A stretch of DNA of 64,000 nt, taken from positions 417,907 to 481,906 of the forward strand of contig NZ_LHCI01000106.1 of the NCBI RefSeq assembly GCF_001280255.1. The letters are read 5' to 3'. Both the position numbers and the translations under genes were made by a program. How positions within the stretch are numbered: the first letter of the stretch is position 1; each line of letters begins with the position of its first letter. This document shows, piece after piece, positions 1-8,246 of the stretch. The DNA is from Thermus aquaticus (lineage in GTDB: Bacteria; Deinococcota; Deinococci; Deinococcales; Thermaceae). Below the pieces are notes generated by a model. It did not search any database. It saw only the letters and a list, made by a program, of their open reading frames with translations, and was not told the DNA's origin.

Positions 1-84
1 GAGGAGAACCCTCGGGTAAGCGAGGCCTGGGTCTATCTGGGCATGCTACGATTGTTGGTGAGGCGGCTAGCCAGGGCCGCGTAA
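1..84 (+). CDS. IS5-family transposase, C-terminal fragment
   Basis: Frame 1 is open from base 1 to a TAA at 82-84 and gives 27 residues ending in WVYLGMLRLLVRRLARAA. A serine or threonine, EAW/EAM, IYLAMIR and LxRRLA form the typical C-terminus of IS5/IS427-group DDE transposases. In this family the catalytic DDE residues lie upstream, outside the window. The protein would cut and join the element's ends. Only the tail is visible, so whether the element is intact is unknown. An IS5-like origin is more likely than a host gene because of the motif and the terminal-repeat-like sequence that follows. Confidence 0.5.
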   Translation, partial: EENPRVSEAWVYLGMLRLLVRRLARAA

Positions 85-113
85 CTGCCCCTGGAGGACT
101 TTTACGACAGCCT
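1..113 (+). mobile_element. Right end of an IS5-type insertion sequence (partial)
   Basis: The left edge holds the last codons of a transposase (stop at 82-84) followed by about 29 non-coding bases. The stretch 94-113, which contains acttttacgacagcctc, is placed where the right terminal inverted repeat should be. IS427-group elements insert at TA-containing targets, and the CTAA directly after this stretch would fit. The left end lies outside the window, so the inverted repeat cannot be confirmed here. The junction falls on the stop codon of the convergent SWIM gene. Confidence 0.45.
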
Positions 114-1523
114 CTAAGAGCCAAGCTCCTCCCAAAGGGCCCGCCTCCTGGGGTAGAGGGTCCTCAGGTCCCTCAAAAAAGCCGCTACCCGCCCCGGGTC
201 CAGGGCCCGGGCCTTAGCCAGGAGCCTGGCCGCTTCCCGGTACCGTTCCCGGCCTCCGGCCTCCACCAGGTCCCTGGCCGCCTCCAGATAAAGGCGCAGG
301 GCCTCCTCGGGAAGCCGCCCCTCCAGGACCTCGGCCAGGGCGGGGTAGGCCACCCGGGGAGCCCCTTTGAGGAGGCGGTCCAAAGCCCGCCAGTCCTCCT
401 CCAGGAGGTGAATCCGGGCCAGGAGGGCGGGGTCCCGCACCCCCTTTAGAAGCTCCCGCCGCTTTTCCGGAAAGGCCCTGCCCAAAAGGGCCTTGAGGGC
501 GGCGTAGTCCTCGAGGCTAGGCCGCAGGGCGAAGCGGAGGAAGAGGTCCTCGGGCCTGCCCCTTCGCCGCGCCAGCAGGTCCACCAAAGGGAAGAGCCTG
601 GGGTCCTTGCCGAACCACTCCAGGGCCTCCTCGGCGTAGCGGAGGGCCTCCTCCTCCCGCCCCAGGGCGAGGAGGCGCTCCACCAGGGCCAGGTAGTCCT
701 CGGGGCCCTCCAGATGCTCCCGCATGAGGCCCAAAGCCTCCTCCTCCCGGCCCAGGGCCAGAAGCAGCCTTTCCTTCAGGCCCCGCTTGAGGCCCCAGGG
801 GTCCTTCCCCGAGAGGTGGGGAAGAAGCCCTTCCGGGTCCCTCTTCCCCAGCTCCAAGAGGGCCTCCTCCAAAGCCGGGGAAGGGGCCTTCAGGTAAAGG
901 CGGAGAAGGGGTAAGGGATCCTGGGCCAACTCCAGATACCGCCCCACCCCGGCCCGGAGGTAGGGCTCGGGGTCAAAGGGGGCCTCCAGAAGGGCCTCCA
1001 AAAAGGCCAGGACCTCCTTCTCCCCCACCCTGGGAAGCCTCAGGAGCAGGGCCTTGGCCTCCTCCTCCCCTCCTCCCAGGAGGAAGGCCTGGCGCAGGGC
1101 CCGCACCCCCTCCAGGAAGCTTTTCTCCGGCAGGAGGACCTCTCCCAGCCATAGGGCCACCTCCGGCACCTGGGCTAAAGCCTTAAGGAGGGCCTTGGCC
1201 TCCTCGGGGGGGAGGCGCTCCAGGCTCATGAGGAGGTCCTCCCTGGGCTGGGCCTCGAGGTAGGCGTAGAGAAGGGCCGCCGCGTGCTTGCAGGGGAAGC
1301 CGGGGTAGGGGCAGGTGCACCGCCCGAGAAGGCCCGGGCCCACCTCCACGCGGTAGGGCTCGGGCTCCGAGCCCTGCACCTCGCCCAGAAGCCAGTCCCC
1401 CACCCGAAAGACCCGGCGCACCCGCCCCTCCTTGGCGTAGGCCAGGCCCCGGCGCAGGACCTCCCTGGGGAAGAAGGGGGCGAAGTCCTCTTCCTTCTCG
1501 GGGGGAAAGGGAGCCACGCCCAC
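114..1523 (-). CDS. SWIM zinc-finger domain protein
   Basis: This 469-residue protein has a SWIM zinc finger near its N-terminus: C69-x-C71-x6-C78-x-H80, inside RCTCPYPGFPCKHAAALL. The rest is an all-helical, Leu/Glu/Arg-rich repeat-like solenoid with many EEAL..LLALGR segments, as in TPR-type scaffolds. SWIM fingers are thought to bind DNA or protein partners. In bacteria SWIM proteins often sit beside SNF2-type helicases, but none is seen here. The start is a GTG with a -10-like TATAGC 5 bases upstream (1529-1534), so a leaderless message is likely. Its TAG stop abuts the IS element at 1-113. The molecular role is unknown. Confidence 0.8.
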   Translation of the reverse strand: MGVAPFPPEKEEDFAPFFPREVLRRGLAYAKEGRVRRVFRVGDWLLGEVQGSEPEPYRVEVGPGLLGRCTCPYPGFPCKHAAALLYAYLEAQPREDLLMSLERLPPEEAKALLKALAQVPEVALWLGEVLLPEKSFLEGVRALRQAFLLGGGEEEAKALLLRLPRVGEKEVLAFLEALLEAPFDPEPYLRAGVGRYLELAQDPLPLLRLYLKAPSPALEEALLELGKRDPEGLLPHLSGKDPWGLKRGLKERLLLALGREEEALGLMREHLEGPEDYLALVERLLALGREEEALRYAEEALEWFGKDPRLFPLVDLLARRRGRPEDLFLRFALRPSLEDYAALKALLGRAFPEKRRELLKGVRDPALLARIHLLEEDWRALDRLLKGAPRVAYPALAEVLEGRLPEEALRLYLEAARDLVEAGGRERYREAARLLAKARALDPGRVAAFLRDLRTLYPRRRALWEELGS

Positions 1524-1530
1524 AGTTTGC

Positions 1531-1536
1531 TATACT
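1531..1536 (+). promoter_or_regulatory. -10 box (TATACT) upstream of amrS; overlaps minus-strand TATAGC
   Basis: TATACT at 1531-1536 lies 17 bases before the radical SAM start. The same TATA run read on the other strand (1529-1534, TATAGC) is placed to serve the SWIM gene. No clear -35 element is seen for either direction. Confidence 0.45.
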
Positions 1537-1553
1537 GGGCTTAGCGCTATCCA

Positions 1554-2606
1554 ATGACCCTGACCACCACCTTGAGGGAAGCGGACCTGAAGCGTTCCTT
1601 GCCCAAGGGCTACGTCCAGTGCCGGGCCTGCGCCCACTACTGCGCCATCCCCGAGGGCCAGGCGGGCAAGTGCGGCGTGCGCCGCAACCTGGGCGGCAAG
1701 CTTTACTTGGTCACCTACGGCAAGGCGGCCGCCGTGCGCCTGGACCCGGTGGAGAAGAAGCCCCTCTACCACTTCCACCCCGGGGAGGGGATCCTCTCCC
1801 TGGGCACCGTGGGGTGCAACCTCTTCTGCGCCTTTTGCCAGAACTGGCAGATCTCCCAGTTCCGGGAGTTTTCCGTGAGCCCAGAAGGCCGTTTGGACCG
1901 GCCCATCGGCGAGGACTGGCCCCCGGAGAGGATCGTGGCCACGGCCGAGGCCCTAGGGGTGCGGCTCATCGCCTACACCTACAACGAGCCCGCCGTCTTC
2001 ATGGAGTACGCCCACGACACCGCCAGGCTGGCCAAGGCCCGGGGCATGAAGAACGTCTTCGTGACCAGCGGCTTTGAGACGAAGGAGGCCTGGGACTACA
2101 TCCGCCCCTACCTGGACGCCGCCAACGTGGACCTCAAGGGCTTCACCGAGAAGTTCTACCGGGAGATCTGCGGAGCCCGCCTTAAACCCGTCCTGGAGAG
2201 CCTGGAGCACCTGGTGGCCTCCGGGGTTTGGGTGGAGGTCACCACCCTCCTCCTGGAGGGCTACAACGACTCCGAGGAGGAGGTCCGGGCCATGGCCCGC
2301 TTCCTCAAAGGCCTCTCCCCCGAAGTCCCCTGGCACCTCACCGCCGCCCACCCCGACTACCGGATGCCCGACCTTAAGCCCACCCGGCACGCCACCTTGG
2401 TGCGGGCCTACGAGATCGCCAGGGAAGAGGGGCTCAGGTTCGTCTACGTGGGCAACGTCCTGGACGAAGCAAGGAGCTCCACCCGCTGCCCGGACTGCGG
2501 CCGGCTCCTCGTCTGCCGGCGGGGGTTCAGGGCGGAAACCCTCTGGCAGGAGCCCGGGGTCTGCCCGGGGTGCGGGAGGAGGATTCCCGGCGTATGGACC
2601 TGGTGA
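1554..2606 (+). CDS. amrS: AmmeMemoRadiSam system radical SAM enzyme
   Basis: This 350-residue radical SAM protein has the cluster motif C88-NLF-C92-AF-C95 after GTVG, for a SAM-binding [4Fe-4S] centre. It also has an N-terminal Cys set (C23, C26, C30, C40) and two C-terminal CxxC pairs (RCPDCG, VCPGCG) that may bind a second metal. This layout is typical of the PflA-like enzyme of AmmeMemoRadiSam loci, whose reaction is not known. Its last 13 bases overlap the Memo gene, so the two are co-translated. The third usual partner, AMMECR1, is not in the window. A short leader without a Shine-Dalgarno sequence precedes the ATG. Confidence 0.88.
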   Translation: MTLTTTLREADLKRSLPKGYVQCRACAHYCAIPEGQAGKCGVRRNLGGKLYLVTYGKAAAVRLDPVEKKPLYHFHPGEGILSLGTVGCNLFCAFCQNWQISQFREFSVSPEGRLDRPIGEDWPPERIVATAEALGVRLIAYTYNEPAVFMEYAHDTARLAKARGMKNVFVTSGFETKEAWDYIRPYLDAANVDLKGFTEKFYREICGARLKPVLESLEHLVASGVWVEVTTLLLEGYNDSEEEVRAMARFLKGLSPEVPWHLTAAHPDYRMPDLKPTRHATLVRAYEIAREEGLRFVYVGNVLDEARSSTRCPDCGRLLVCRRGFRAETLWQEPGVCPGCGRRIPGVWTW

Positions 2607-3388
2607 GGCCGGCCTACGTGGCGGGGCAGTTCTACCCCGGGGAACGGGAGGCCCTTCGGGAGGAGGTCGCTTCCCTTCTGAAGGCCGCCAAGACCCCGCC
2701 CCTCCCCGGGGTCCGGGGGGTCCTCGCCCCCCACGCCGGCTACGGGTACTCGGGGAAGGTGGCGGCGGAAAGCTTCCAGGCCCTCTCCGGCTTTAGGGGC
2801 CAGGCGCAAAGGGCCATCCTCCTGGGGCCCAGCCACTTCGTCCCTTTCCTAGGGGTGGCCTTCTACCCCTACCGGGCCTGGCGCACGCCTCTTGGGGAGG
2901 TGGCCGTGGACCTGGAGGGGGGAAGAAGGCTTTTGGAGCTGGGCTTTCCCTTTCTAAAGCTGGAAGAGCCCTTCTGGGAGGAGCATAGCCTCGAGGTCCT
3001 CCTCCCCTTCCTCCAGGTGGCCCTCCCCGGGGTGCCCATCCTGCCCCTCCTCTTCGGCGAGGTGGACCCTTTGAGGGTGGCCGAGGCCCTCTTGCCGGAG
3101 CTTAGCCCCCAGGACCTGGTGGTGGCCAGCAGCGACCTCTCCCACTACCACCCGGACCCCGTGGCCCGGGAGCGGGACAGGAGGACCCTGGAGATCGCCC
3201 TAAGCCTGGACGCCGAGGCCCTTTCCCGGGCCGAGGCCTGCGGCCGCCTCCCCTGGGCCAGCCTCACCGCCCTGGCCCGGGCCCAGGGCTGGAGGCCCAG
3301 GCTTCTGGCCTACGCCACCAGCGCCGAGGTCTTCGGCGACCGCAGGCGGGTGGTGGGGTACGCGGCGGTGGCCTACGGGCTAGACTGA
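2594..3388 (+). CDS. amrB: Memo-family protein (AmmeMemoRadiSam system protein B)
   Basis: This 264-residue protein of the MEMO1 family is related to class III extradiol dioxygenases. Landmarks are RPAYVAGQFYPG at the N-terminus, APHAGYGYSG (H47), LLGPSHF and SSDLSHYHPD, whose histidines line the putative metal or active site. I chose the ATG at 2594 over 2570 because the RPAYVAGQFYPG start is the family norm and GGAGGA lies about 12 bases upstream. It overlaps the end of the radical SAM gene, as expected for a co-acting pair. Substrate and reaction are unknown in bacteria. Confidence 0.88.
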   Translation: MDLVRPAYVAGQFYPGEREALREEVASLLKAAKTPPLPGVRGVLAPHAGYGYSGKVAAESFQALSGFRGQAQRAILLGPSHFVPFLGVAFYPYRAWRTPLGEVAVDLEGGRRLLELGFPFLKLEEPFWEEHSLEVLLPFLQVALPGVPILPLLFGEVDPLRVAEALLPELSPQDLVVASSDLSHYHPDPVARERDRRTLEIALSLDAEALSRAEACGRLPWASLTALARAQGWRPRLLAYATSAEVFGDRRRVVGYAAVAYGLD

Positions 3389-3392
3389 GACC

Positions 3393-3947
3393 ATGACCCC
3401 GGTCCGCAAGCGCTTCACCGCGGAGGAATACCACCGGATGGTGGAGGCGGGCCTCCTAGGGGAGGACGACCGGATGGAGCTTTTGGAAGGGGAGATCTGG
3501 CAGATGAGCCCCATCGGAAGCCGCCACGCCGCCGCCCTGCGCCGCCTGCGCCTCCTCCTTTCCCCCCTCGAGGCCCAGGGGCGCTGCCTCATGGCCATCC
3601 AGGACCCCGTGCGCCTGGACGCCTTCTCCGAGCCGCAACCGGACCTGGCCCTCCTCAAGCCCCGGGAGGACCTGTACCGGGAGGCCCACCCTGGCCCCGA
3701 GGACGTGCTTCTCCTGGTGGAGGTGGCCGAGTCCTCTAAGGCCCACGACCTGGAGCGCAAAGTGCCCCTATACGCTCGGCACGGAATCCCGGAGGTGTGG
3801 GTTTTGGACCTGGGGGAGAGGGCCCTCCACCTCTTCCGCCATCCCTCGCCCCAGGGCTACCGGGAAGCCTCCCTTCTCAAGCCCGGGGACCGGGTGAGCC
3901 CCCTGGCCTTCCCCGAGGTGAGCCTGGAGGTGGAAAGCCTCCTCTAG
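3393..3947 (+). CDS. Uma2-family endonuclease (DUF820)
   Basis: This 184-residue PD-(D/E)xK-fold protein of the Uma2/DUF820 family is common in thermophiles and cyanobacteria. Visible family marks are FTAEEYHRMVEAG, RMELLEGEIWQM, PQPDLALLKP (acidic metal ligand), VLLLVEVAESSK (E and K of the nuclease core) and a C-terminal YARHGIPEVWVLDL. The catalytic set looks complete. These proteins are predicted nucleases often carried as accessory genes; their targets are unknown. It follows the Memo gene by 4 bases and its end overlaps the convergent membrane gene by 4 bases. A second Uma2 gene lies at 62846. Confidence 0.82.
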   Translation: MTPVRKRFTAEEYHRMVEAGLLGEDDRMELLEGEIWQMSPIGSRHAAALRRLRLLLSPLEAQGRCLMAIQDPVRLDAFSEPQPDLALLKPREDLYREAHPGPEDVLLLVEVAESSKAHDLERKVPLYARHGIPEVWVLDLGERALHLFRHPSPQGYREASLLKPGDRVSPLAFPEVSLEVESLL

Positions 3948-4333
3948 AGCCGGAAAAGGGGCCGGAACCAGGGGATGGAGAGGAGGAGGACCAGAAGGGC
4001 CAGGCCGAAGAGGAGCCGGGCCAAGGGCTTCCCCTTCCTGGCCTGGGCGAGCCCCCCGTGGGCCAGCCCCAGGGCCAAAAGCCCCCCCACCCAGTGCTCG
4101 GCCACAAAGTAGCGGGCCTCGCCGGGGGTGCGCATGACCTGGTCCAGGGCCGCCAGGGCCCCCTGGAAAAGGGGGCTAAGGAAGGCCAGGACCACCCCCA
4201 AGACCACCTGCAGGGTGAGGGTGTGGGCGAAGAGGGCGCCCGGGCGGGGCCTGGGGTCAAGGAGGGTCCAGAGGCCAAAGAGGAGGACCAGCCAGCGCAC
4301 CAGGTTGTGAAGGACGAGAAGGGCCTCGTACAT
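3944..4333 (-). CDS. Small four-helix membrane protein, cytochrome b-like, unknown function
   Basis: This protein of 129 residues has four predicted membrane helices, roughly at residues 8-25, 36-58, 78-95 and 105-122. Histidines lie in HNLVRW near the N-terminus, in EHWVGG before helix 3 and in GLAHGG after it. This spacing resembles small cytochrome-b-like proteins of Bacteroidetes and Deinococcus-Thermus, where paired histidines might bind haem, but haem binding is only my inference. It lies downstream of the HAD gene on the same strand with a 10-base gap and is probably the last gene of that operon. Confidence 0.6.
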   Translation of the reverse strand: MYEALLVLHNLVRWLVLLFGLWTLLDPRPRPGALFAHTLTLQVVLGVVLAFLSPLFQGALAALDQVMRTPGEARYFVAEHWVGGLLALGLAHGGLAQARKGKPLARLLFGLALLVLLLSIPWFRPLFRL

Positions 4334-4343
4334 GGCCCGGAGT

Positions 4344-5093
4344 CTACCCCAAAAGGGCCAGGGCCTCCCGGAGGTCCCTCACGCTGAGGTGAGGGGGAAA
4401 GCGGGGGTCAGGGGGGCGGTAGCCCCGGTCCACCCAGACCGCCTGGATGCCGGCAAGGAGGGCCCCCTGGATGTCCCGCTGTGGGTTGTCCCCCACCATG
4501 ACCGCCTCCTCTGGACCCGCCCCGAAGGCGCAGAGGGCCATGCGGAAGAGCCTGGGGTCCGGCTTGCCCAGGCCCACCTCCCCGGAGACCAAGGTGAGGG
4601 GGAAGGCCTCTATAAGCCCCGCCCCCACGAGCTTTTCCCGCTGGAGGTCCGGCACCCCGTTGGTGAGGAGGACGGGGATGGCTCCCTTCGCCCTTAGGGC
4701 GGCCAGGAACTCCGGCACCTCGGGGAAGAGGGGAAAGCGGCGCCTCTCCCGGAAGAAGGCCTCGGCCAGCTCCCCGGCCCTTTCCACCGGCCCCCCCAAG
4801 GCCGCCAAGGCCTCCCGGAAGACCCTCTGGCGGAAGCCCTTGGCCCAGGCGGCCAGGCCCTCGAGGCCCGGCGTGGAATACCTGGCCCAGAGGGCTTCCA
4901 GGGCCGAGTGGCCGATGGCCTCTGCCCAGGGATAAAAGGGGGCCTCCTTGAAGAGGGCCTCGGCTTTGGCCTTCACCGCCGGGAAAAGCCCCTCCACCCC
5001 CAGGGCCCTTCCCAGGGCCTCCAGGACCTCCCGGCTCACCCGGTGGTCCTCTAAAAGGGTGTCGTCCAGGTCCAAAAGCCAAAGCCGCTTCAC
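4344..5093 (-). CDS. HAD-superfamily hydrolase
   Basis: This protein of 249 residues has all four HAD motifs: DLDDT (motif I, nucleophile Asp8 and Asp10), LLTNG (II), the lysine of GKPDPRLF (III) and VMVGDNPQRDIQGA (IV). A helical cap domain follows motif I, as in subfamily I enzymes such as phosphoglycolate-type or nucleotide phosphatases. It probably dephosphorylates a small metabolite in the cytoplasm; the substrate cannot be told from sequence. Its ATG overlaps the stop of the VOC gene (ATGA), so the two are translationally coupled. Confidence 0.85.
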   Translation of the reverse strand: MKRLWLLDLDDTLLEDHRVSREVLEALGRALGVEGLFPAVKAKAEALFKEAPFYPWAEAIGHSALEALWARYSTPGLEGLAAWAKGFRQRVFREALAALGGPVERAGELAEAFFRERRRFPLFPEVPEFLAALRAKGAIPVLLTNGVPDLQREKLVGAGLIEAFPLTLVSGEVGLGKPDPRLFRMALCAFGAGPEEAVMVGDNPQRDIQGALLAGIQAVWVDRGYRPPDPRFPPHLSVRDLREALALLG

Positions 5094-5458
5094 GGGCCCT
5101 CCCGCACCAGCACGGGGTTCTCCCCCGGGTCAAAGAGGAGGAGGTGCCCCCCGGCCTCCAAAAAGGCCAGGCCGTACTTGGCCAGGCGCAGGCGCTCGTG
5201 CTCCAAGCTCGCCACCAAAAAGACGAGCCGCCCCTCCTCCAGCCGCACCCGGGCGAAGCCCTGCCCCTCGGGCCTGGGCCTCTGGGGCCCGCGCTCCACC
5301 CCTCCCGGGCCCGGCCTTAAGAGGAGCAGGGGGCCTTCCCGGGGGGAAAGCAAAGCCTCCCTCTCGGGGATGAGCTCCTCCAGGGCCAGGCCCAGGGCCT
5401 GGTAGAAGCTCACCCCCTGGCCCAAATCCGGCACCTGCACCAAAACGGTCTCGCTCAC
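5090..5458 (-). CDS. VOC (glyoxalase/bleomycin-resistance fold) protein
   Basis: This 122-residue VOC-like protein has an N-terminal [18 protein letters not shown] and a C-terminal [18 protein letters not shown], matching the two beta-alpha-beta-beta-beta halves of a small glyoxalase-fold subunit. The classical metal ligands (an N-terminal His and a central Glu) are not evident, so it may bind a ligand rather than catalyse. It overlaps both neighbours by 4 bases (LOG gene upstream, HAD gene downstream) and belongs to the leftward stress-protein operon. Confidence 0.65.
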   Translation of the reverse strand: MSETVLVQVPDLGQGVSFYQALGLALEELIPEREALLSPREGPLLLLRPGPGGVERGPQRPRPEGQGFARVRLEEGRLVFLVASLEHERLRLAKYGLAFLEAGGHLLLFDPGENPVLVREGP

Positions 5459-5970
5459 AGCGACCTCAAAAAGGCCCTCAGGTCCTCCTCGTCGGCCACC
5501 ACCTGGACCAGGTCCAGGTCCTCCCGGGCGATCTCCCCGTGGGGTCGGAGGAAGGCGAGCCAGTAGGGGTCCACGGCCAGGGGCCGCCCCAGGCCCCGCC
5601 TCAGGTAGAGGAGGTTCCAGGCCAGGGTGAGCTCCGCCAGGGTACCCACCCCGCCCGGCAGGGCCAGGTACCCGGCCCCCAGGTCCAGAAGGCGGCCGAT
5701 GCGCTCGGGGAGGCTGTGGGCGGGAAGCTCCAGGTCCACGTAGGGGCTTGGCCCCGGCCTTTCCGGAAAAAGGGCGGGGGCCGTGACCCCCACCACCAGG
5801 CCCCCTCTGGCCTTGACGCCCTTGGCCAAGGCGGCCATTCCCCCCTGGTACCCGCCGCAGGCCAGGCCGAACCTCTCCTCGGCCAGGACCTCCCCGTAGC
5901 GGACCAGCTTAGGGTAAAGGGGGCTATCCGGCGAGAGCCTCGAGGAGACGAAGGCCGCGACGAGGCGCAT
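5455..5970 (-). CDS. LOG-family protein (lysine-decarboxylase-like Rossmann fold)
   Basis: This protein of 171 residues has the LOG-family core: [21 protein letters not shown] for nucleotide binding and the signature [15 protein letters not shown] (PGGxGTxxE). LOG proteins release free cytokinin bases from nucleotide monophosphates; bacterial homologues more broadly cleave nucleotide 5'-monophosphates. Many are annotated as lysine decarboxylases in error. I chose ATG 5970 over an in-frame TTG three bases upstream. Its end overlaps the VOC gene, and the universal stress protein gene ends 10 bases upstream. Confidence 0.82.
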   Translation of the reverse strand: MRLVAAFVSSRLSPDSPLYPKLVRYGEVLAEERFGLACGGYQGGMAALAKGVKARGGLVVGVTAPALFPERPGPSPYVDLELPAHSLPERIGRLLDLGAGYLALPGGVGTLAELTLAWNLLYLRRGLGRPLAVDPYWLAFLRPHGEIAREDLDLVQVVADEEDLRAFLRSL

Positions 5971-5979
5971 CAAGATGGC

Positions 5980-6414
5980 CTAGCGGCAGCGCACCACCAG
6001 GACTGGGACGGAGACCCGGTGCAGGACCCCCTCCGTCACCGAGCCCAAAAGGAGCTTGTCCAGCCCCGTGCGCCCGTGGGTGCCCATGACCAGGAGGTCG
6101 TAGCCCTTGGCCGCCTCCACGATGGTGGGGATGGGCACCCCCTCCTTGACCTCCCCCGTGGCCTCCACCCCCTTCTCCTGGGCCATAGCAAGGGCTTTGG
6201 CGACGGCCTCCTCCCCCGCCTTCCTCAGGTCCTCCAGGAGCTCAAGGCCATAGGGCACGCTCTCCGGGGCGATCCAGATGGCCTGGGCGGGGTTTTCCAG
6301 GACGTAGAGGAAGTGGACCTTGGCGCCCAGGGCCTTGGCCAGGCCCAGGCCGTGCTCCAGGGCCTGGAGGCTGCAGGGGCTTCCGTCGGTGGGCATGAGG
6401 ATGGTCTTGTACAT
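5980..6414 (-). CDS. Universal stress protein (UspA family)
   Basis: This protein of 144 residues starts MYKTILMPTDGSPCS and has the ATP-binding C-terminal motif VMGTHGRTGLDKLLLGSVTEGVLH (G-2x-G-9x-G[S/T]), so an ATP-binding Usp is likely. The start at 6414 is fixed by a strong AGAGGAGGT Shine-Dalgarno six or so bases upstream; a longer in-frame reading upstream would run across the divergent rlmB promoter. It is the first gene of a leftward set (usp, LOG, VOC, HAD, membrane protein) that may respond to stress or starvation. Confidence 0.9.
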   Translation of the reverse strand: MYKTILMPTDGSPCSLQALEHGLGLAKALGAKVHFLYVLENPAQAIWIAPESVPYGLELLEDLRKAGEEAVAKALAMAQEKGVEATGEVKEGVPIPTIVEAAKGYDLLVMGTHGRTGLDKLLLGSVTEGVLHRVSVPVLVVRCR

Positions 6415-6442
6415 GGCACCTCCTCTTTTCATCATACCGTCG

Positions 6443-6448
6443 TAGACT
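6443..6448 (+). promoter_or_regulatory. -10 box of rlmB (leaderless)
   Basis: TAGACT ends exactly 6 bases before the rlmB ATG, so transcription should begin at or next to the start codon. Confidence 0.5.
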
Positions 6449-6454
6449 CGGGCC

Positions 6455-7171
6455 ATGTGGATCTACGGGCGGAACCCGGTCCTCGAGGCCCTCCGGGAAG
6501 GGCGGGCCAGGGAGATCCTGGTGGCCAGGGGCGTGGAGGGCTGGCTTCTAAAGGAGCTGGACCGCCTAGGGGCTTCCTACACCCTGGTCCCCCGGATTGA
6601 GCTGGACACCCTCCTCAAGACCACCCACCACCAGGGGATCGCCGCTTTGGTGGAGGAGCCCAGGTACGCCTCCTTGGAGGAGGCCTTCCTCCTGGCAGAG
6701 AGGCGGGGGGAGCCCCCCCTCCTCGTGGCCCTGGACGGCATCACCGACCCCAGGAACTACGGGGCCATGATCCGAAGCGCCCTGGCCCTGGGGGCCCACG
6801 GGGTCCTCTCCGAGGAGCGCCGGGCCGCCCCCCTTTCCCCTCTCGCCCTGAAGGCCAGCGCCGGCGCCGCGTTGAAGCTTCCCGTAATCCGGGTCAAGAA
6901 CCTGCCCAGGACCCTCACGGCCCTCAAGGAGCGGGGGGTCTGGGTCTACGGCCTGGACCTTAAGGGGGAGAAGGCCCCAAGGGAGCTGGACTTCAAAAGG
7001 CCCCTGGCCCTGGTGGTGGGCTCCGAGGGGGAGGGGATGCGGAGGCTGGTGCGGGAAAGCTGCGACGAGCTCTTCCGCATCCCCATCCGGCCCGAGGCCG
7101 AGTCCCTAAACGCCTCCGTGGCCCTGGGCATCGCCCTCTACCAGGCGGCCCTGGCCCGGGGTGTAGCATAG
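6455..7171 (+). CDS. rlmB: 23S rRNA 2'-O-ribose methyltransferase (RlmB/SpoU family)
   Basis: This 238-residue SPOUT enzyme has an N-terminal L30e-like substrate domain (IYGRNPVLEALREGR, HHQGIAALVE) and the three SpoU motifs: LDGITDPRNYGAMIRSA, LALVVGSEGEGM and IPIRPEAESLNASVALGIALY. These form the knotted SAM-binding site. RlmB methylates G2251 of 23S rRNA in the peptidyl-transferase region. Other TrmH-like enzymes share the fold, but the N-terminal domain favours RlmB. It stands divergent from the universal stress gene with only 40 bases between them, and is followed 4 bases later by the M20 peptidase gene. Confidence 0.88.
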   Translation: MWIYGRNPVLEALREGRAREILVARGVEGWLLKELDRLGASYTLVPRIELDTLLKTTHHQGIAALVEEPRYASLEEAFLLAERRGEPPLLVALDGITDPRNYGAMIRSALALGAHGVLSEERRAAPLSPLALKASAGAALKLPVIRVKNLPRTLTALKERGVWVYGLDLKGEKAPRELDFKRPLALVVGSEGEGMRRLVRESCDELFRIPIRPEAESLNASVALGIALYQAALARGVA

Positions 7172-7175
7172 GGGC

Positions 7176-8246
7176 GTGGACTGGGTCAGGCTCCTCTCCC
7201 GCCTCCTCCAGGCCCAAGGCCTTCCCGGCGGGGAGGGGGAGGTGGCGGGCCTCCTCCTGGAGGCCCTGAAGGGGATGGGCCTCGAGGCGGGGCTGGACGA
7301 GGCCGGCAACGTGGAGGCCCTCCTGGGGGAGAAGGAGCCCGAGGTGGTCCTCACCGGGCACATGGACGTGGTCCCCGTGGGGGACGAGGCCCTCTGGCCC
7401 CACCCCCAGGGGGCCGTGGTGGAGGGCGTGGTCTACGGCCGGGGGGCGGTGGACATGAAGGGCCCCCTGGTGGCCATGCTCCTGGCCCTGGAGGAGCTTA
7501 AGGGGAGGCCCCCAAAGGGGCGGGTCCGCTTCCTGGCCACGGTGCAGGAGGAGGTGGGGGGCCTGGGGAGCCGCCACGCCCAAGGGAGGCTTTCCCCCCT
7601 GGCCTTCGTCCTGGGGGAGCCCTCCGGGCGCAGGCTCATGCGGGGGCACCGGGGCCGGGCGGAGGTCTTCGTGGACCTGGAGGGCGTGGCGGAGCACGCC
7701 GCCCTTTCGGGGCCGGAAAACGCCCTCTACGACCTGGCCGAGTACCTTCTGGCCCTAAAGGCCCTTCCGCCTTTCCCGGGCCTCAAGATCACCCCCACCC
7801 GGGTGGACACCTTCCCCGGGGCCAGGAACCAGACCCCGGGGGTGGTGCGCCTTTACCTGGACGTGCGCTACGAGCCCGAGGCGGACCTGGAAAGGCTTTT
7901 AGAGGCCCTGAGGACCCTGGGGGATGCCTCGGTCTACATCCCCGAGGAGGAACGCGCCTCGGGGGAGGTGCGGATGACCATCCCCGCCCTCTGGCCCCCC
8001 TACCGCCTCCCCCCTGACCACCCCCTCCTAAGGGCAGCCCTTAAGGCCCTGGGGCAGGAGGAGGCCGGGCTTTGGCCCTTCACCACCGACGCCCCCTACC
8101 TGGGGGCCAAAGCCCCGGTCCTGGGCTTTGGCCCCGGGGACCCTGCTCTAGCCCACACCCTGAAGGAGGCCATCCCCCTCGCCGAGGTGGAGGCCGCGGC
8201 CCAGGACTACGTGCGCCTGGTGGAGGCCTTATGGAACGCCGCCTAG
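7176..8246 (+). CDS. M20-family metallopeptidase (ArgE/DapE/CPG2-like)
   Basis: This protein of 356 residues starts at a GTG (VDWVRLLSRLL). Metal-binding marks of M20 enzymes are present: TGHMDVVPVG (His and Asp), GRGAVDMKG (bridging Asp), the catalytic pair in VQEEVGG, LGEPSG, and the lid-domain HRGRAEV. The enzyme should hydrolyse an acylated amino acid or a dipeptide with two zinc or cobalt ions. It is not close enough to the LysW-lysine hydrolase I remember from T. thermophilus to use that name. It overlaps the next small gene and heads an operon with glucokinase. Confidence 0.82.
   Translation: MDWVRLLSRLLQAQGLPGGEGEVAGLLLEALKGMGLEAGLDEAGNVEALLGEKEPEVVLTGHMDVVPVGDEALWPHPQGAVVEGVVYGRGAVDMKGPLVAMLLALEELKGRPPKGRVRFLATVQEEVGGLGSRHAQGRLSPLAFVLGEPSGRRLMRGHRGRAEVFVDLEGVAEHAALSGPENALYDLAEYLLALKALPPFPGLKITPTRVDTFPGARNQTPGVVRLYLDVRYEPEADLERLLEALRTLGDASVYIPEEERASGEVRMTIPALWPPYRLPPDHPLLRAALKALGQEEAGLWPFTTDAPYLGAKAPVLGFGPGDPALAHTLKEAIPLAEVEAAAQDYVRLVEALWNAA

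Noticed and set aside
7176-8246. LysK (LysW-lysine hydrolase)
   Set aside because: The sequence differs from the T. thermophilus LysK that I recall, and no LysW-pathway genes are near, so only the M20 family is claimed.
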